DNA from: Allobosea sp.
GTDB lineage: Bacteria > Pseudomonadota > Alphaproteobacteria > Rhizobiales > Beijerinckiaceae
Assembly (NCBI RefSeq): GCF_017308075.1
Contig: NZ_JAFKFX010000023.1
Span: 62,001-126,000 of the forward strand
DNA: 64,000 nucleotides
Direction: 5' to 3'
Position numbers and translations under genes: made by a program. Under the pieces are notes generated by a model that was not told the origin of the DNA, ran no database searches, and was given only the letters and a program-made list of their open reading frames with translations. Below are positions 56,383 through 64,000 of the stretch, one piece after another (position 1 is the first letter of the stretch; each line of letters starts with the position of its first letter).

Positions 56383-57243
56383 TCATTCGGCTTCGAGCAC
56401 CAGCTCCAGAGTCATCAGCACCGGGTTGTCGCCGCGCCTGAGCGATCCTTGCGCCATGCCGCCGGTATAGTCGACGAGCGCGATGGCGATCCCGGCTTCC
56501 GGCCTGCCATCGCGGCCCGGCGCGACGCTGCCGGCGGTGATCGCGATTTCGGTGGCGAAGGGCTCGGTCGCGCCGCCGTCGAGGAAGCGCGCGCCGATCG
56601 TCGAGCCGACGCCGCCATGGATCCTGGCGCGGGCGATGCCCCGATCGGAGCAGAAGCCTTCCAGCGCCGCGAAGACATCCTGGTTCGGACACAGGCGCAA
56701 GACGAAGAAGCGGTCCTGCGGGGAAGGGACGAAGCCCGGCTGCGGCGCCGGTATGAACAGCTTGAAATTGGTCTCGGGGTCAGGCCGGGCGACGAAGCCC
56801 GCACCGTCGATCCCGACCGCCTCGACCGTGACCGGCTCGGCGAGAAAGCTCTGGTCGGGCAGGATGTGCCCGCCATTGCGGCGCCCGTCGGCCTCGCGCC
56901 AGAGCGCATGGCCGTGGAAGAAGGGCGCGCCGTCGCGCGTGCCGAAGGTCAGCGCTCCCGTCTCGATCCGCGCCACGCCTTCCGGCCGGAAGGTCTCGCT
57001 ATAGAAGGCGGCGTGCTCGGATGTCTGCGACAGGGCCGGCATCACATAGGCGAAGGGTGAGAGTGCCAGGCCGGCCGGCAGGCGCAGCACGCCGCTGCCG
57101 AAACCCTGCGCCGCGAAGGCCTCGCTGATCGCATCGAGCAGCATCTGGCCGGGCTTTAGCTCAAGGGTCAGTCGCTGCCCGCGCGCCTGCGCCCATTGCA
57201 CGCGCTCAGGATTGGCCGGTCCCGGCTGGCGGATCGTCCTCAT
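56383..57243 (-). CDS. Protein with two PPC (DUF296) domains
   Basis: 286 residues. Two PPC-like domains are arranged in tandem: the first (about 25-155) has LKPGQMLLDAISEAFAAQGF and the metal-type histidines FHGHALWREADGRRNGGHIL; the second (about 180-285) has LCPNQDVFAALEGFCSDRGI and IHGGVGSTIGARFLDGG but lacks the His pair. Single PPC domains are found in plant AT-hook DNA-binding proteins and in bacterial proteins of unknown role. The ATG at 57243 overlaps the acyl-CoA ligase stop (ATGA), so it is translationally coupled to that pathway and probably acts on the same substrate. Confidence 0.8.
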   Translation of the reverse strand: MRTIRQPGPANPERVQWAQARGQRLTLELKPGQMLLDAISEAFAAQGFGSGVLRLPAGLALSPFAYVMPALSQTSEHAAFYSETFRPEGVARIETGALTFGTRDGAPFFHGHALWREADGRRNGGHILPDQSFLAEPVTVEAVGIDGAGFVARPDPETNFKLFIPAPQPGFVPSPQDRFFVLRLCPNQDVFAALEGFCSDRGIARARIHGGVGSTIGARFLDGGATEPFATEIAITAGSVAPGRDGRPEAGIAIALVDYTGGMAQGSLRRGDNPVLMTLELVLEAE

Positions 57244-58883
57244 GTGCCGGAGCCCGGCGCGCGCACGAAATCGAGCAGGCCGCGCTTCTCCAGCTCGTCG
57301 CGGACGAGGCGTTTCGGCACCTTGCCATAGCCGGATTTCGGCAGTTCCGCGAAGAAGAAGAAGCGCTTCGGCATCTTGTAGCGCGGGATCTTCTCGCCGA
57401 GATATTCGGCGAGCTCCGCCTCGCTCGGGCCCTTGCCGCGGGCAACGCAGACGGCGATGCCGATCTCGCCCCAGACCGCATCGGGCACGCCGAGCACGGC
57501 CGCCTCCGCGATCGCGGGGTGGGTCAGGATCTTCTCCTCGATCTCGCGCGGATAGATGTTGGAGCCGCCAGAGATGTACATATCCGAGGCCCGGCCGGTG
57601 ATATAGACGAAGCCCTCTTCGTCCATATGGCCGAGATCGCCGGTGCGGAACCAGCCGTCGCGGAACGACTTCGCATTGGCCTCGGGGTTCTCGTAATAGC
57701 CGGCGAAGACCGCCGGGCCGATCACGCAGATCTCGCCGGTCTCGAACGGCGAAAGCTCCTTGCCCTCGTCGTTCTGGATCTGGACCTGGATGCCGGTGCG
57801 CTCGACGCCGCAGCTGCCGATCCGGGCCTGCGGCCCGTCCTCGGCCTCGTGCAGATAGGGCGGCAGCACGGTGATGTTGCCGGTGACCTCGCCGAGCCCG
57901 AAATACTGCACCAGTACCTTGCCGAGCTTCTTCAGCGCCGTCTTCTGGTCCTCGCGATACATCGGCGCGCCGGCATAGATGACATGGCGCAGCGAGGAGT
58001 GATCATGCTGGTCGACGGCCGGATGCTCGACCAGCATCTTCAGGATCGTCGGCACCGTGAAGATGTTGGTCACCCGATGCGTCGCGATCAGCCGGAAGGC
58101 CTCGTCGATATCGAAGCGCTCGGTCGGCAGCAGGATGCTCGGCGCGCCGCGTGCCGAGAGCACGAGCTGGTGCACGCCGGCGCCATGCGAGAGCGGCGCG
58201 ACGACGAGCGAGGCGTCCGCCTCGGTCGAGCCCGGCACGAGGTCGGCGAGATGGTTGGTGATCACGAAGCCCATCTGGCCATGGGTCAGCACCGCCGCCT
58301 TGGAGCGCCCGGTGGTGCCGGAGGTGAAGAAGAACCAGCAGGGATCGTCGCGCTCGACCATGGCGTCGGCGACGTGCGCGCCCTCGTGCCCCGCGATCGC
58401 CTCGCCGACCGTCGTCTCGCCGAAATCGCCGGCTCCGATCCGCCAGGTGAACTGCAGCGCCTTGCTTTCCTTGGCGACGGCCGCGGCATGCTCCGGGAAG
58501 TCGCCATGACAGAGGAAGCCCTTGGCACCGGAGGAGGTCGCGAGATAGGCGACCTCGTCGGGCATCAGCCGGAAATTGGTCGGCACCCAGACCGCGCCGA
58601 GCCGGAAGGCCGCGAACATCGAGAAGAACATCTCGTCGCAGTTCTTCGAATGCACGAGGATGCGGTCGCCCTTGCCGATGCCGCGGGCGGCAAGCGCCGC
58701 GCAGAGCGCATGCACGGCGGCGTCGATCCGGCCCCAGCTCCATTGCCGCTCACCCCAGATCAAACCCGGCCTGTCGGCGAAGCGCTTGCCATTGCGCGTC
58801 AGGAAATGCGCGAGGTTCATCACCCGCGTCGAGACGGGCTTCAGCCCGCCGAGCGGGCCGGATGCCTCTCCGGAAGTCGTCAT
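57240..58883 (-). CDS. Acyl-CoA synthetase / AMP-dependent ligase (ANL superfamily)
   Basis: 547 residues. It activates a carboxylic acid to acyl-CoA through an acyl-AMP. The ATP loop is WFFFTSGTTGRSKAAVLTH, the acyl pocket region LVQYFGLGEVTGNIT, the A8 hinge GWFRTGDLGHMDEEGFVYIT, and the catalytic Lys in ELPKSGYGKVPKRLVRDEL. The sequence does not fix the substrate (medium-chain, benzoate- or malonate-like are possible). GGAG eight bases before the ATG at 58883 sets the start; it overlaps the IclR stop by one base. It is divergent from a TRAP transporter. Confidence 0.9.
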   Translation of the reverse strand: MTTSGEASGPLGGLKPVSTRVMNLAHFLTRNGKRFADRPGLIWGERQWSWGRIDAAVHALCAALAARGIGKGDRILVHSKNCDEMFFSMFAAFRLGAVWVPTNFRLMPDEVAYLATSSGAKGFLCHGDFPEHAAAVAKESKALQFTWRIGAGDFGETTVGEAIAGHEGAHVADAMVERDDPCWFFFTSGTTGRSKAAVLTHGQMGFVITNHLADLVPGSTEADASLVVAPLSHGAGVHQLVLSARGAPSILLPTERFDIDEAFRLIATHRVTNIFTVPTILKMLVEHPAVDQHDHSSLRHVIYAGAPMYREDQKTALKKLGKVLVQYFGLGEVTGNITVLPPYLHEAEDGPQARIGSCGVERTGIQVQIQNDEGKELSPFETGEICVIGPAVFAGYYENPEANAKSFRDGWFRTGDLGHMDEEGFVYITGRASDMYISGGSNIYPREIEEKILTHPAIAEAAVLGVPDAVWGEIGIAVCVARGKGPSEAELAEYLGEKIPRYKMPKRFFFFAELPKSGYGKVPKRLVRDELEKRGLLDFVRAPGSGT

Positions 58884-59749
58884 CAATTCGTCTCCGCTGG
58901 CTGTTTCGGGGCGCGTGCCGGCGCCTCTGGCGGCACGTGCAGGAGTTGGTTCCGGCCCAGCATCGCGGCGAGGCGCTGCTCGACCTGCTTGGCCTCGTGC
59001 CGCAACTGCACGGCGAGCTCTTCCTGTCGCTGCGGCCGCATGCGCGCGTCGATCGCCGCGATGCTGAGCGCGCCGGCGACGCGCCGGTCCGGGAAGCGCA
59101 CGGCGACGCCGATGCCCCAGGAGCTGGCGACGATGCGGCCGGGATTGAGCGAGAAGCCCTGCGCGCGGGCCTGCGCGACGTCGGTGCGGAGGCTCGCCGG
59201 GGTATAGCTCGGATAGCTCTCCGCCAGGATGGAGCGATTGGCCTCGATCATCGCCTCGACCTCGTCGTCGCCAAGGGCCGCCAGCATGGCGAGCGAGCCG
59301 GCGCCGATGCCGAGCGGGTGCTGGTCGCCGGCCTGCAGCGCATGGGTGCGCACCGGCCAGGTGCCTTCCTCGCGGTGCAGGCAGACCGCGAAGCGGTCGC
59401 GCCTGACCGAGAAGAAGCTGGTGTCCTGGGTCATGTCGGAGAGCCGGCGCAGGCTCGCCAGGGCGAGATCGAGCAGGCCGTGCCGGCTACCGGAGAGCAG
59501 GCCGAGCACGAAGGCTTCCTCGCCGAGATGATAGCGCCTGGTCGCATCCGCCTGCTCGACCAGCCCGGCGCGCATCAGCGCCAGCAGCAGGCGCCGCACC
59601 GTCGGCTTGCTCAGTCCGGTCTCGATGACGATCTCGCTCAATGGCAGGCCGGCTGCGCTCTCGCGACCGACGAGCGAGAGCAGGCGCAAGGCGCGGTCGA
59701 CGCTTTGCGATCCCTGCAAATCTGCCGTCGGCATGGCTCCTGCTCGCAT
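58883..59749 (-). CDS. IclR family transcriptional regulator
   Basis: 288 residues (283 if the ATG at 59734 is used). The N-terminal winged helix contains SQSVDRALRLLSLVGRESAA and LPLSEIVIETGLSKPTVRRL; the C-terminal effector domain runs from about 95 to 270 with HPLGIGAGSLAMLAALGDDE. It is the first gene of iclR-ligase-PPC and divergent from the TRAP genes, so it likely controls both. Five GGTCC-type half-sites lie in the intergenic region. Both candidate starts have close, not ideal, ribosome sites. Confidence 0.9.
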   Translation of the reverse strand: MRAGAMPTADLQGSQSVDRALRLLSLVGRESAAGLPLSEIVIETGLSKPTVRRLLLALMRAGLVEQADATRRYHLGEEAFVLGLLSGSRHGLLDLALASLRRLSDMTQDTSFFSVRRDRFAVCLHREEGTWPVRTHALQAGDQHPLGIGAGSLAMLAALGDDEVEAMIEANRSILAESYPSYTPASLRTDVAQARAQGFSLNPGRIVASSWGIGVAVRFPDRRVAGALSIAAIDARMRPQRQEELAVQLRHEAKQVEQRLAAMLGRNQLLHVPPEAPARAPKQPAETN

Positions 59750-59764
59750 TTCCTCGCACTCACG

Positions 59765-59890
59765 GGTCCATTATACGGACCTTCGATTTACTCCTAAATC
59801 TGTAGTTCGACATGGTTACGATTGCAACGACCCTCGATCTGTGTATGGTCCAGCCTGAAGCAGTGGTCCAAAAAGGCCACGATATGGACC
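59765..59890. promoter_or_regulatory. Clustered GGTCC/GGACC half-sites in the iclR-TRAP divergent region
   Basis: GGTCC-ATTATAC-GGACC (59765-59781) is a perfect 5-bp inverted repeat 16 bases upstream of iclR. TGGTCCA recurs at 59846-59852 and 59864-59870, and TGGACC at 59885-59890, the last pair flanking 14 bases. This fits an IclR regulator that controls itself and the transporter; binding itself is inference. Confidence 0.5.
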
Positions 59891-59941
59891 TGAAGCCGGC
59901 GCTAGATTCGGCAGATCGGGCGGAATGGGGAGGGCGGCCTG

Positions 59942-61816
59942 ATGGCCGATGCCAGCACGAGAGACGGCGCCGACGCCGTCCTGGACAGTCTCGATCATGA
60001 GCCGGCGCGCACCGGCTCGCCGCTGGTGCGGCCGCTCGAGATGGTCGCTGCGGCTCTGCTGGTCATCATCATCACCCTGCTGCTCGGCGGCGTCACCTCG
60101 CGCTATGTGCTGTCGATCCCGGTCGTCTGGATCGATGAGGCCGCCTCGATCTCCTTCCTCTGGCTCGCCATGCTCGGCGCCGCCATCGCCATCGACCGCA
60201 ACGAGCACCTGCGTCTGACGCTGTTCGTCGGCATGCTGCCCGAGAAATGGCGCGGCCCGGTCCACGCCTTCGGCCTGCTCGTGGTCGCGACCTTCCTGCT
60301 GGTGATGACCTGGCCCGCGATCGACTATGTCATCGAGGAATCCTACGTCACCACCGCCGCGCTCAATATTCCCGCGAGCTGGCGCGTCTCGGCCATCGCC
60401 TTCGGCATCATCGCCATGCTGGCGCTGGTGCTGAGCTATGCCGTGCGGGTCTGCAGCTTCCGTGACCTCGTCATGGCGGGGCTGCTGATCGCCGCAGTCG
60501 CCGTCATCTGCTATCTGATGACGCCGGTCTTCAAGACGCTCGGCTATCTCAACATCCTGATCTTCCTGATCGGCGTCGTCGGTTTCTGCCTGGTCGCCGG
60601 CATCCCGATCGCCTTCTGCTTCGGCATGGGCGCGCTCTGCTTCCTGGCCTTCAGCACCTCCGTGCCGATCTTCGTGATGATCGGCCGCATGGACGAGGGC
60701 ATGTCGAGCCTGATCCTGCTCTCGGTGCCGATCTTCGTTCTGCTCGGCTGCGTGCTCGACGCCACCGGCATGGGCAAGGCGATCGTCGATTTTCTCGCCT
60801 CGCTGCTCGGTCATATCCGCGCGGGCATGTCCTATGTGCTGCTCGGCTCGCTCTTCCTGGTCTCGGGCATTTCCGGCTCGAAGGTCTCGGACATGGCGAC
60901 GGTCGCCCCGGCGCTGTTCCCGGAGATGAAGCGCCGCGGCTACCAGCCCAAGGAGCTGATCGCGCTGCTCTCGACCGGCGCCGCCATGGCCGAGACGGTG
61001 CCGCCCTCGATCGTGCTGATCGTGCTCGGCTCGGTCGCCGGCGTCTCGATCGCCGGGCTCTTCACCAACGGCCTCGTCGTCGCCACCGTGCTCCTGCTGG
61101 TGCTCGCCATCCTGGCGCGCTGGAAGGCGCGCGGCGAGGTGCTGCAAGGCGTGCGCCGGGCGCCGCTCGCAGTGATCGGCAAGACGGCGCTGATCGCGAC
61201 GCCCGCGCTCGTCCTGCCCTTCCTGATCCGCGGCGCGGTCGGCGGCGGTGTCGCCACCGCGACCGAGGTCTCGACCATCGCCGTTCTTTATGCGCTGATC
61301 GTCGGCGTCGTGCTCTATGGCGGCATCGGCTGGCGTAAATTCTACGGCATGCTGGTCGAGACCGCAGCGCTCTCCGGCGCGATCCTGATGATCCTCGGGA
61401 CCGCCTCGGCCATGGCCTGGGCCCTGACCCAGACCGGCTTTGCCCGCGATCTCGCAACGCTGATGACCGGACTGCCCGGCGGCTGGGTGACCTTCATGGC
61501 CGTCACCATCGTCGTCTTCATGATCCTCGGCTGCGTGCTCGAGGGCTTGCCGGCGATCGTCTTGATGGCGCCGCTGATGTTTCCGATCGCCAAGAATCTC
61601 GGCATCAACGACGTCCATTATTCGATGGTGGTGGTCACAGCGATGAATATCGGCCTGATGACCCCGCCGATCGGCATCGGTTTCTACATCGCCTGCAAGA
61701 TCGGCAATGTGCAGCCGGACGAGGCGATGGGCGCGATCTGGCCCTATCTGCTGGCGCTGGTAGCCGGTCTGCTGATCATCGCCTATGTGCCATCCTTCTC
61801 GACCATGTTCCTGTGA
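59942..61816 (+). CDS. TRAP transporter, fused small and large permease (DctQ-DctM)
   Basis: 624 residues. The N-terminal DctQ-like four-helix unit (about 28-175, WIDEAASISFLWLAMLGAAI) is fused to the DctM-like 12-helix ion-driven permease (about 185-624). The latter shows LSVPIFVLLGCVLDATGMGK, SGISGSKVSDMATVAPALFP and LMTPPIGIGFYIACKIG. It imports a carboxylate with a sodium or proton gradient. GGGAGG eight bases before the ATG at 59942. The binding-protein gene follows across a repeat-bearing gap. Confidence 0.93.
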   Translation: MADASTRDGADAVLDSLDHEPARTGSPLVRPLEMVAAALLVIIITLLLGGVTSRYVLSIPVVWIDEAASISFLWLAMLGAAIAIDRNEHLRLTLFVGMLPEKWRGPVHAFGLLVVATFLLVMTWPAIDYVIEESYVTTAALNIPASWRVSAIAFGIIAMLALVLSYAVRVCSFRDLVMAGLLIAAVAVICYLMTPVFKTLGYLNILIFLIGVVGFCLVAGIPIAFCFGMGALCFLAFSTSVPIFVMIGRMDEGMSSLILLSVPIFVLLGCVLDATGMGKAIVDFLASLLGHIRAGMSYVLLGSLFLVSGISGSKVSDMATVAPALFPEMKRRGYQPKELIALLSTGAAMAETVPPSIVLIVLGSVAGVSIAGLFTNGLVVATVLLLVLAILARWKARGEVLQGVRRAPLAVIGKTALIATPALVLPFLIRGAVGGGVATATEVSTIAVLYALIVGVVLYGGIGWRKFYGMLVETAALSGAILMILGTASAMAWALTQTGFARDLATLMTGLPGGWVTFMAVTIVVFMILGCVLEGLPAIVLMAPLMFPIAKNLGINDVHYSMVVVTAMNIGLMTPPIGIGFYIACKIGNVQPDEAMGAIWPYLLALVAGLLIIAYVPSFSTMFL

Positions 61817-61842
61817 TCGTGATGCTGCATGCTTCGCCATGT

Positions 61843-61930
61843 CGTCATTGCGAGAAGGCTCTGCCGGCGAAGCAATCCGGAGGGATTGCGCGAGACCTCA
61901 CGGATTGCTTCGCTTGCGCTCGCAATGACG
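61843..61930. repeat. Dispersed repeat element, copy B (two inverted halves)
   Basis: CGTCATTGCGAG (61843) ... GCGAAGCAATCCG and, inverted, CGGATTGCTTCGC ... CTCGCAATGACG (to 61930). The right half matches the copy at 4257-4285 at 28 of 29 positions. It lies between the two TRAP genes and may form a large stem. Confidence 0.8.
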
Positions 61931-61976
61931 ACGAAACCTGACCGCCTATAACGACAAAAGCTTGGAGGAAACGCCA

Positions 61977-62990
61977 ATGTCGATCTCACGCCGTACCATC
62001 CTGCAGGGCGCCACTGCCGCCGCGACGATCGGAACCTTCTCGATCGCGCGGGCGCAGACGCCTGAATTCACCTACAAATACGCCAACAACCTGCCGCTCG
62101 CGCATCCGATGAACGTGCGCGCCAACGAGGCGATGGAGAAGATCAAGGCCGAGACCAATGGCCGCGTCGTCATCCAGATCTTCCCGAACAACCAGCTCGG
62201 TTCCGACACCGACATGCTGAACCAGGTTCGCGCCGGCGGCGTCGAGTTCTTCACGCTGTCGCCGCTGATCCTCTCGACCCTGGTGCCGAATGCTTCGGTC
62301 AGCGGCATCGGCTTCGCCTTCCCGAACTATGACGCGGTCTGGAAGGCGATGGACGGCGAGCTCGGCGCCTATGTCCGCGGCCAGATCGCCAAGGCGAACC
62401 TGCATGTCATGGACAAGATCTGGGACAACGGTTTCCGTCAGATGACCTCGTCCAAGGGGCCGATCAATTCGCCGGCCGACCTCAAGGGCTTCAAGATCCG
62501 CGTGCCGGTCTCGCCGCTCTGGACCTCGATGTTCAAGGCGTTCGACTCGGCCCCGGCCAGCATCAACTTCGCCGAGGTCTACACCGCGCTGCAGACCAAG
62601 ATCGTCGACGGCCAGGAGAATCCGCTCGCGATCATCGCGACCGCCAAGCTGTTCGAAGTCCAGAAATATCTCTCGCAGACCAACCATATGTGGGACGGCT
62701 TCTGGTTCCTGGCCAACCGCCGCGCCTGGGAGCGCCTGCCGCAGGACCTGCGCACGATCGTCGCCAAGCATATCGATGCCGCCGCCATGAACGAGCGCGC
62801 CGACGTCGCCAAGCTCAATGCCGGGCTGCAGGCCGAACTGACCTCGAAGGGCATGGTCATCAACGAGACCAAGCCCGACGAATTCCGTGCGGCGCTCCAG
62901 AAGGCCGGCTTCTACGCCGAATGGAAGGGCAAATATGGCGACGAGGCCTGGGCCATCCTCGAAAAGGCTGTCGGCGGCAAGCTCGCCTGA
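61977..62990 (+). CDS. TRAP transporter substrate-binding protein (DctP type)
   Basis: 337 residues. The N-terminus MSISRRTILQGATAAATIGT is Tat-like, with a twin Arg, and is cut near ARAQ. The mature fold follows the DctP pattern: FTYKYANNLPLAHPMNVRAN, FPNNQLGSDTDMLNQVRAGG, and the ligand-clamping region LKGFKIRVPVSPLWTSMFKA with the conserved Arg. It should bind an organic acid for the fused permease. GGAGG eight bases before the ATG at 61977. A strong terminator lies about 140 bases downstream. Confidence 0.92.
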   Translation: MSISRRTILQGATAAATIGTFSIARAQTPEFTYKYANNLPLAHPMNVRANEAMEKIKAETNGRVVIQIFPNNQLGSDTDMLNQVRAGGVEFFTLSPLILSTLVPNASVSGIGFAFPNYDAVWKAMDGELGAYVRGQIAKANLHVMDKIWDNGFRQMTSSKGPINSPADLKGFKIRVPVSPLWTSMFKAFDSAPASINFAEVYTALQTKIVDGQENPLAIIATAKLFEVQKYLSQTNHMWDGFWFLANRRAWERLPQDLRTIVAKHIDAAAMNERADVAKLNAGLQAELTSKGMVINETKPDEFRAALQKAGFYAEWKGKYGDEAWAILEKAVGGKLA

Positions 62991-63005
62991 GCCTGCTGGC
63001 TCTGC

Positions 63006-63071
63006 CGTCATTGCGGCTGGAGCGAAGCGGGACGCCGAATCCATCGCGGAGCGCAACGCTCTTCGATGGAT
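63006..63071. repeat. Dispersed palindromic repeat element, copy I (partial)
   Basis: Begins CGTCATTGCGGC; ATCCATCG (63039-63046) pairs with CGATGGAT (63064-63071). It lies just after the TRAP binding protein gene. Confidence 0.6.
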
Positions 63072-63126
63072 CGCCGGAACTGCCCGGCTTCACCGCTTCT
63101 CCCGAATGGCGGTGCATCGACGTTCA

Positions 63127-63157
63127 GGGCGTGGCGCTTTGGCGCCGCGCCCTTTTT
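63127..63157 (+). terminator. Rho-independent terminator of the TRAP operon
   Basis: GGGCGTGGCGC / GCGCCGCGCCC form an 11-bp stem (one G:U) with loop TTTG, followed by five T. Confidence 0.9.
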
Positions 63158-63202
63158 GCTTGCGATCGCCTGCCCCTCTGCTTGCTCTCCGTCCCATATC
63201 CC

Positions 63203-63218
63203 CCTACCGTCCGGTAGG
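63203..63218. promoter_or_regulatory. TetR-type operator candidate upstream of the acyl-CoA dehydrogenase gene
   Basis: CCTACCG-TC-CGGTAGG is a perfect 7-bp inverted repeat, 39 bases before the start codon. Its size and symmetry resemble operators of TetR-family fatty-acid or branched-chain acid regulators. No such regulator gene is in view. Confidence 0.45.
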
Positions 63219-63256
63219 TAGTTGAGAGCGCGAAGGCGGCGCCAGGGAGGATCGCG

Positions 63257-64000
63257 ATGACGGCAGCGGAGAGCTTCGGGGCTGATGGCGCGGGGCAGCG
63301 CCGCTCGCCCTATTTCAGCGAGGAGCACGAGGCGTTGCGCGACCAGGTCCGCCGCTTCGTCGAGACCGAGGTCAAGCCGCACGGACTCGCCTGGGAAGAG
63401 GCCGGCATGGTGCCGCGCGCCGTGCTCGAACGCATGGGTGCGCTCGGCTTCTTCGGCATTCGCTACCCGGCCGAATATGGCGGGGCGGAGATGGACACGC
63501 TCGCGACCGTGATCCTCGCCGAGGAGCTCGGACGCTCGACCTTTTCCGGCTTCGCGATCACGGCGCTGGTCCATACCGACATGGCCTCAGTCCATCTCTT
63601 CAATGCCGGCAGCAAGGCGCAGCGCGACAAATGGATGCCGGATGTGGTCGCCGGCAAGGCGATCTGCGCGGTCGCCGTCACCGAGCCGGATGCCGGCTCC
63701 GATGTGAAGGGCATTCGCACCACGGCGCGGCGCGATGGCGACCACTACGTGCTGAACGGCGCCAAGATGTTCATCACCAATGGCGTCCATGGCGATCTCT
63801 ATTGCGTCGCGGCCAAGACCGATGCAGCGGCGAAGCCCTCGCAATCGGTCTCGATGTTCCTCGTCGAGAAGGGCATGCCGGGCTTCCGCGTCGGCCGCGC
63901 GCTCGACAAGCATGGCTGGCGCTGTTCCGACACCGCCGAACTGATCTTCGAGGAGTGCCGCGTTCCGGCCGAAAACCTGCTCGGCGGCGAGGGGCGCGGC
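63257..64000 (+). CDS. Acyl-CoA dehydrogenase (5' part; 3' end outside window)
   Basis: 248 codons are visible. The N-terminal helical domain starts FSEEHEALRDQVRRFVETEV. LGFFGIRYPAEYGGAEMDTL and the FAD/substrate strand [20 protein letters not shown] then NGAKMFITNG are family signatures. It inserts a 2,3-double bond in an acyl-CoA and passes electrons to ETF. The catalytic Glu lies beyond the window. AGGGAGG precedes the ATG at 63257. Next to a TRAP/CoA-ligase cluster it may continue the same pathway, although a terminator and its own operator separate it. Confidence 0.9.
   Translation, partial: MTAAESFGADGAGQRRSPYFSEEHEALRDQVRRFVETEVKPHGLAWEEAGMVPRAVLERMGALGFFGIRYPAEYGGAEMDTLATVILAEELGRSTFSGFAITALVHTDMASVHLFNAGSKAQRDKWMPDVVAGKAICAVAVTEPDAGSDVKGIRTTARRDGDHYVLNGAKMFITNGVHGDLYCVAAKTDAAAKPSQSVSMFLVEKGMPGFRVGRALDKHGWRCSDTAELIFEECRVPAENLLGGEGRG

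Overview
The window is GC-rich (roughly two thirds G+C) chromosomal DNA, tightly packed with genes. It looks like an alphaproteobacterium of the order Hyphomicrobiales (Rhizobiales). Supporting signs are the prfA / prmC / DUF4167 / ptsP neighbourhood, the metX-metW pair, the aroQ-type chorismate mutase / hisC / prephenate dehydrogenase operon, and intergenic palindromes of a rhizobial style. A Bosea-like organism is a plausible guess, but the genus cannot be proven from this sequence alone. No phage, insertion sequence, CRISPR array or plasmid function was seen.

Layout. 1-6022: the 5' end of an iron/phosphonate-type binding protein diverges from a carbohydrate ABC transporter operon (binding protein, two permeases, transaldolase, SDR dehydrogenase; no ATPase gene). 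6016-7933: an exported protein of unknown function, a YceI protein and a cytochrome b561. 7919-17433: a catabolic block with a ThDP enzyme, class III CoA-transferase, glutaryl-CoA dehydrogenase, ALDH7-type aminoadipate-semialdehyde dehydrogenase, a divergent LysR regulator, an FAD oxidoreductase, a DinB-fold protein and a LysE exporter. It fits lysine/glutarate breakdown. 17415-20116: oxyR divergent from katA, with a textbook OxyR half-site between them. 20137-26086: acylphosphatase, M20 peptidase, clpB, a DUF2293 protein and a MOSC protein. 26153-32157: DUF4167 protein, prmC, a small secreted protein, prfA and ptsP. 32260-36741: otsA divergent from otsB plus a GH15 enzyme with a trehalase-type N-terminus. 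36862-41990: metXW divergent from the aromatic amino acid operon. 42012-44674: a short protein with an HExxH motif, tRNA-Thr(CGT), a DUF1059 protein, a basic hypothetical protein and a second LysE-type exporter. 44815-49795: a tetR-acrA-acrB RND efflux operon. 49914-56352: a hypothetical protein, a GMC oxidoreductase and a 1206-residue autotransporter. 56383-64000: a PPC-domain protein, an acyl-CoA ligase and an IclR regulator, divergent from a TRAP transporter, followed by the start of an acyl-CoA dehydrogenase gene.

How the parts fit. Two regions look like complete uptake-plus-catabolism units: 984-6022 (a sugar or polyol taken up by ABC transport) and 56383-64000 (an organic acid taken up by TRAP, activated by a CoA ligase, probably under IclR control). 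The second carries a double PPC-domain protein of unknown role and is the best candidate here for an undescribed pathway. Many intergenic gaps carry related palindromic elements beginning near CGTCAT and ending near ATGACG. Several operator-like palindromes sit in the divergent promoter regions. Three convergent gene pairs overlap at their stop codons, and two genes start at a GTG inside the upstream stop codon.
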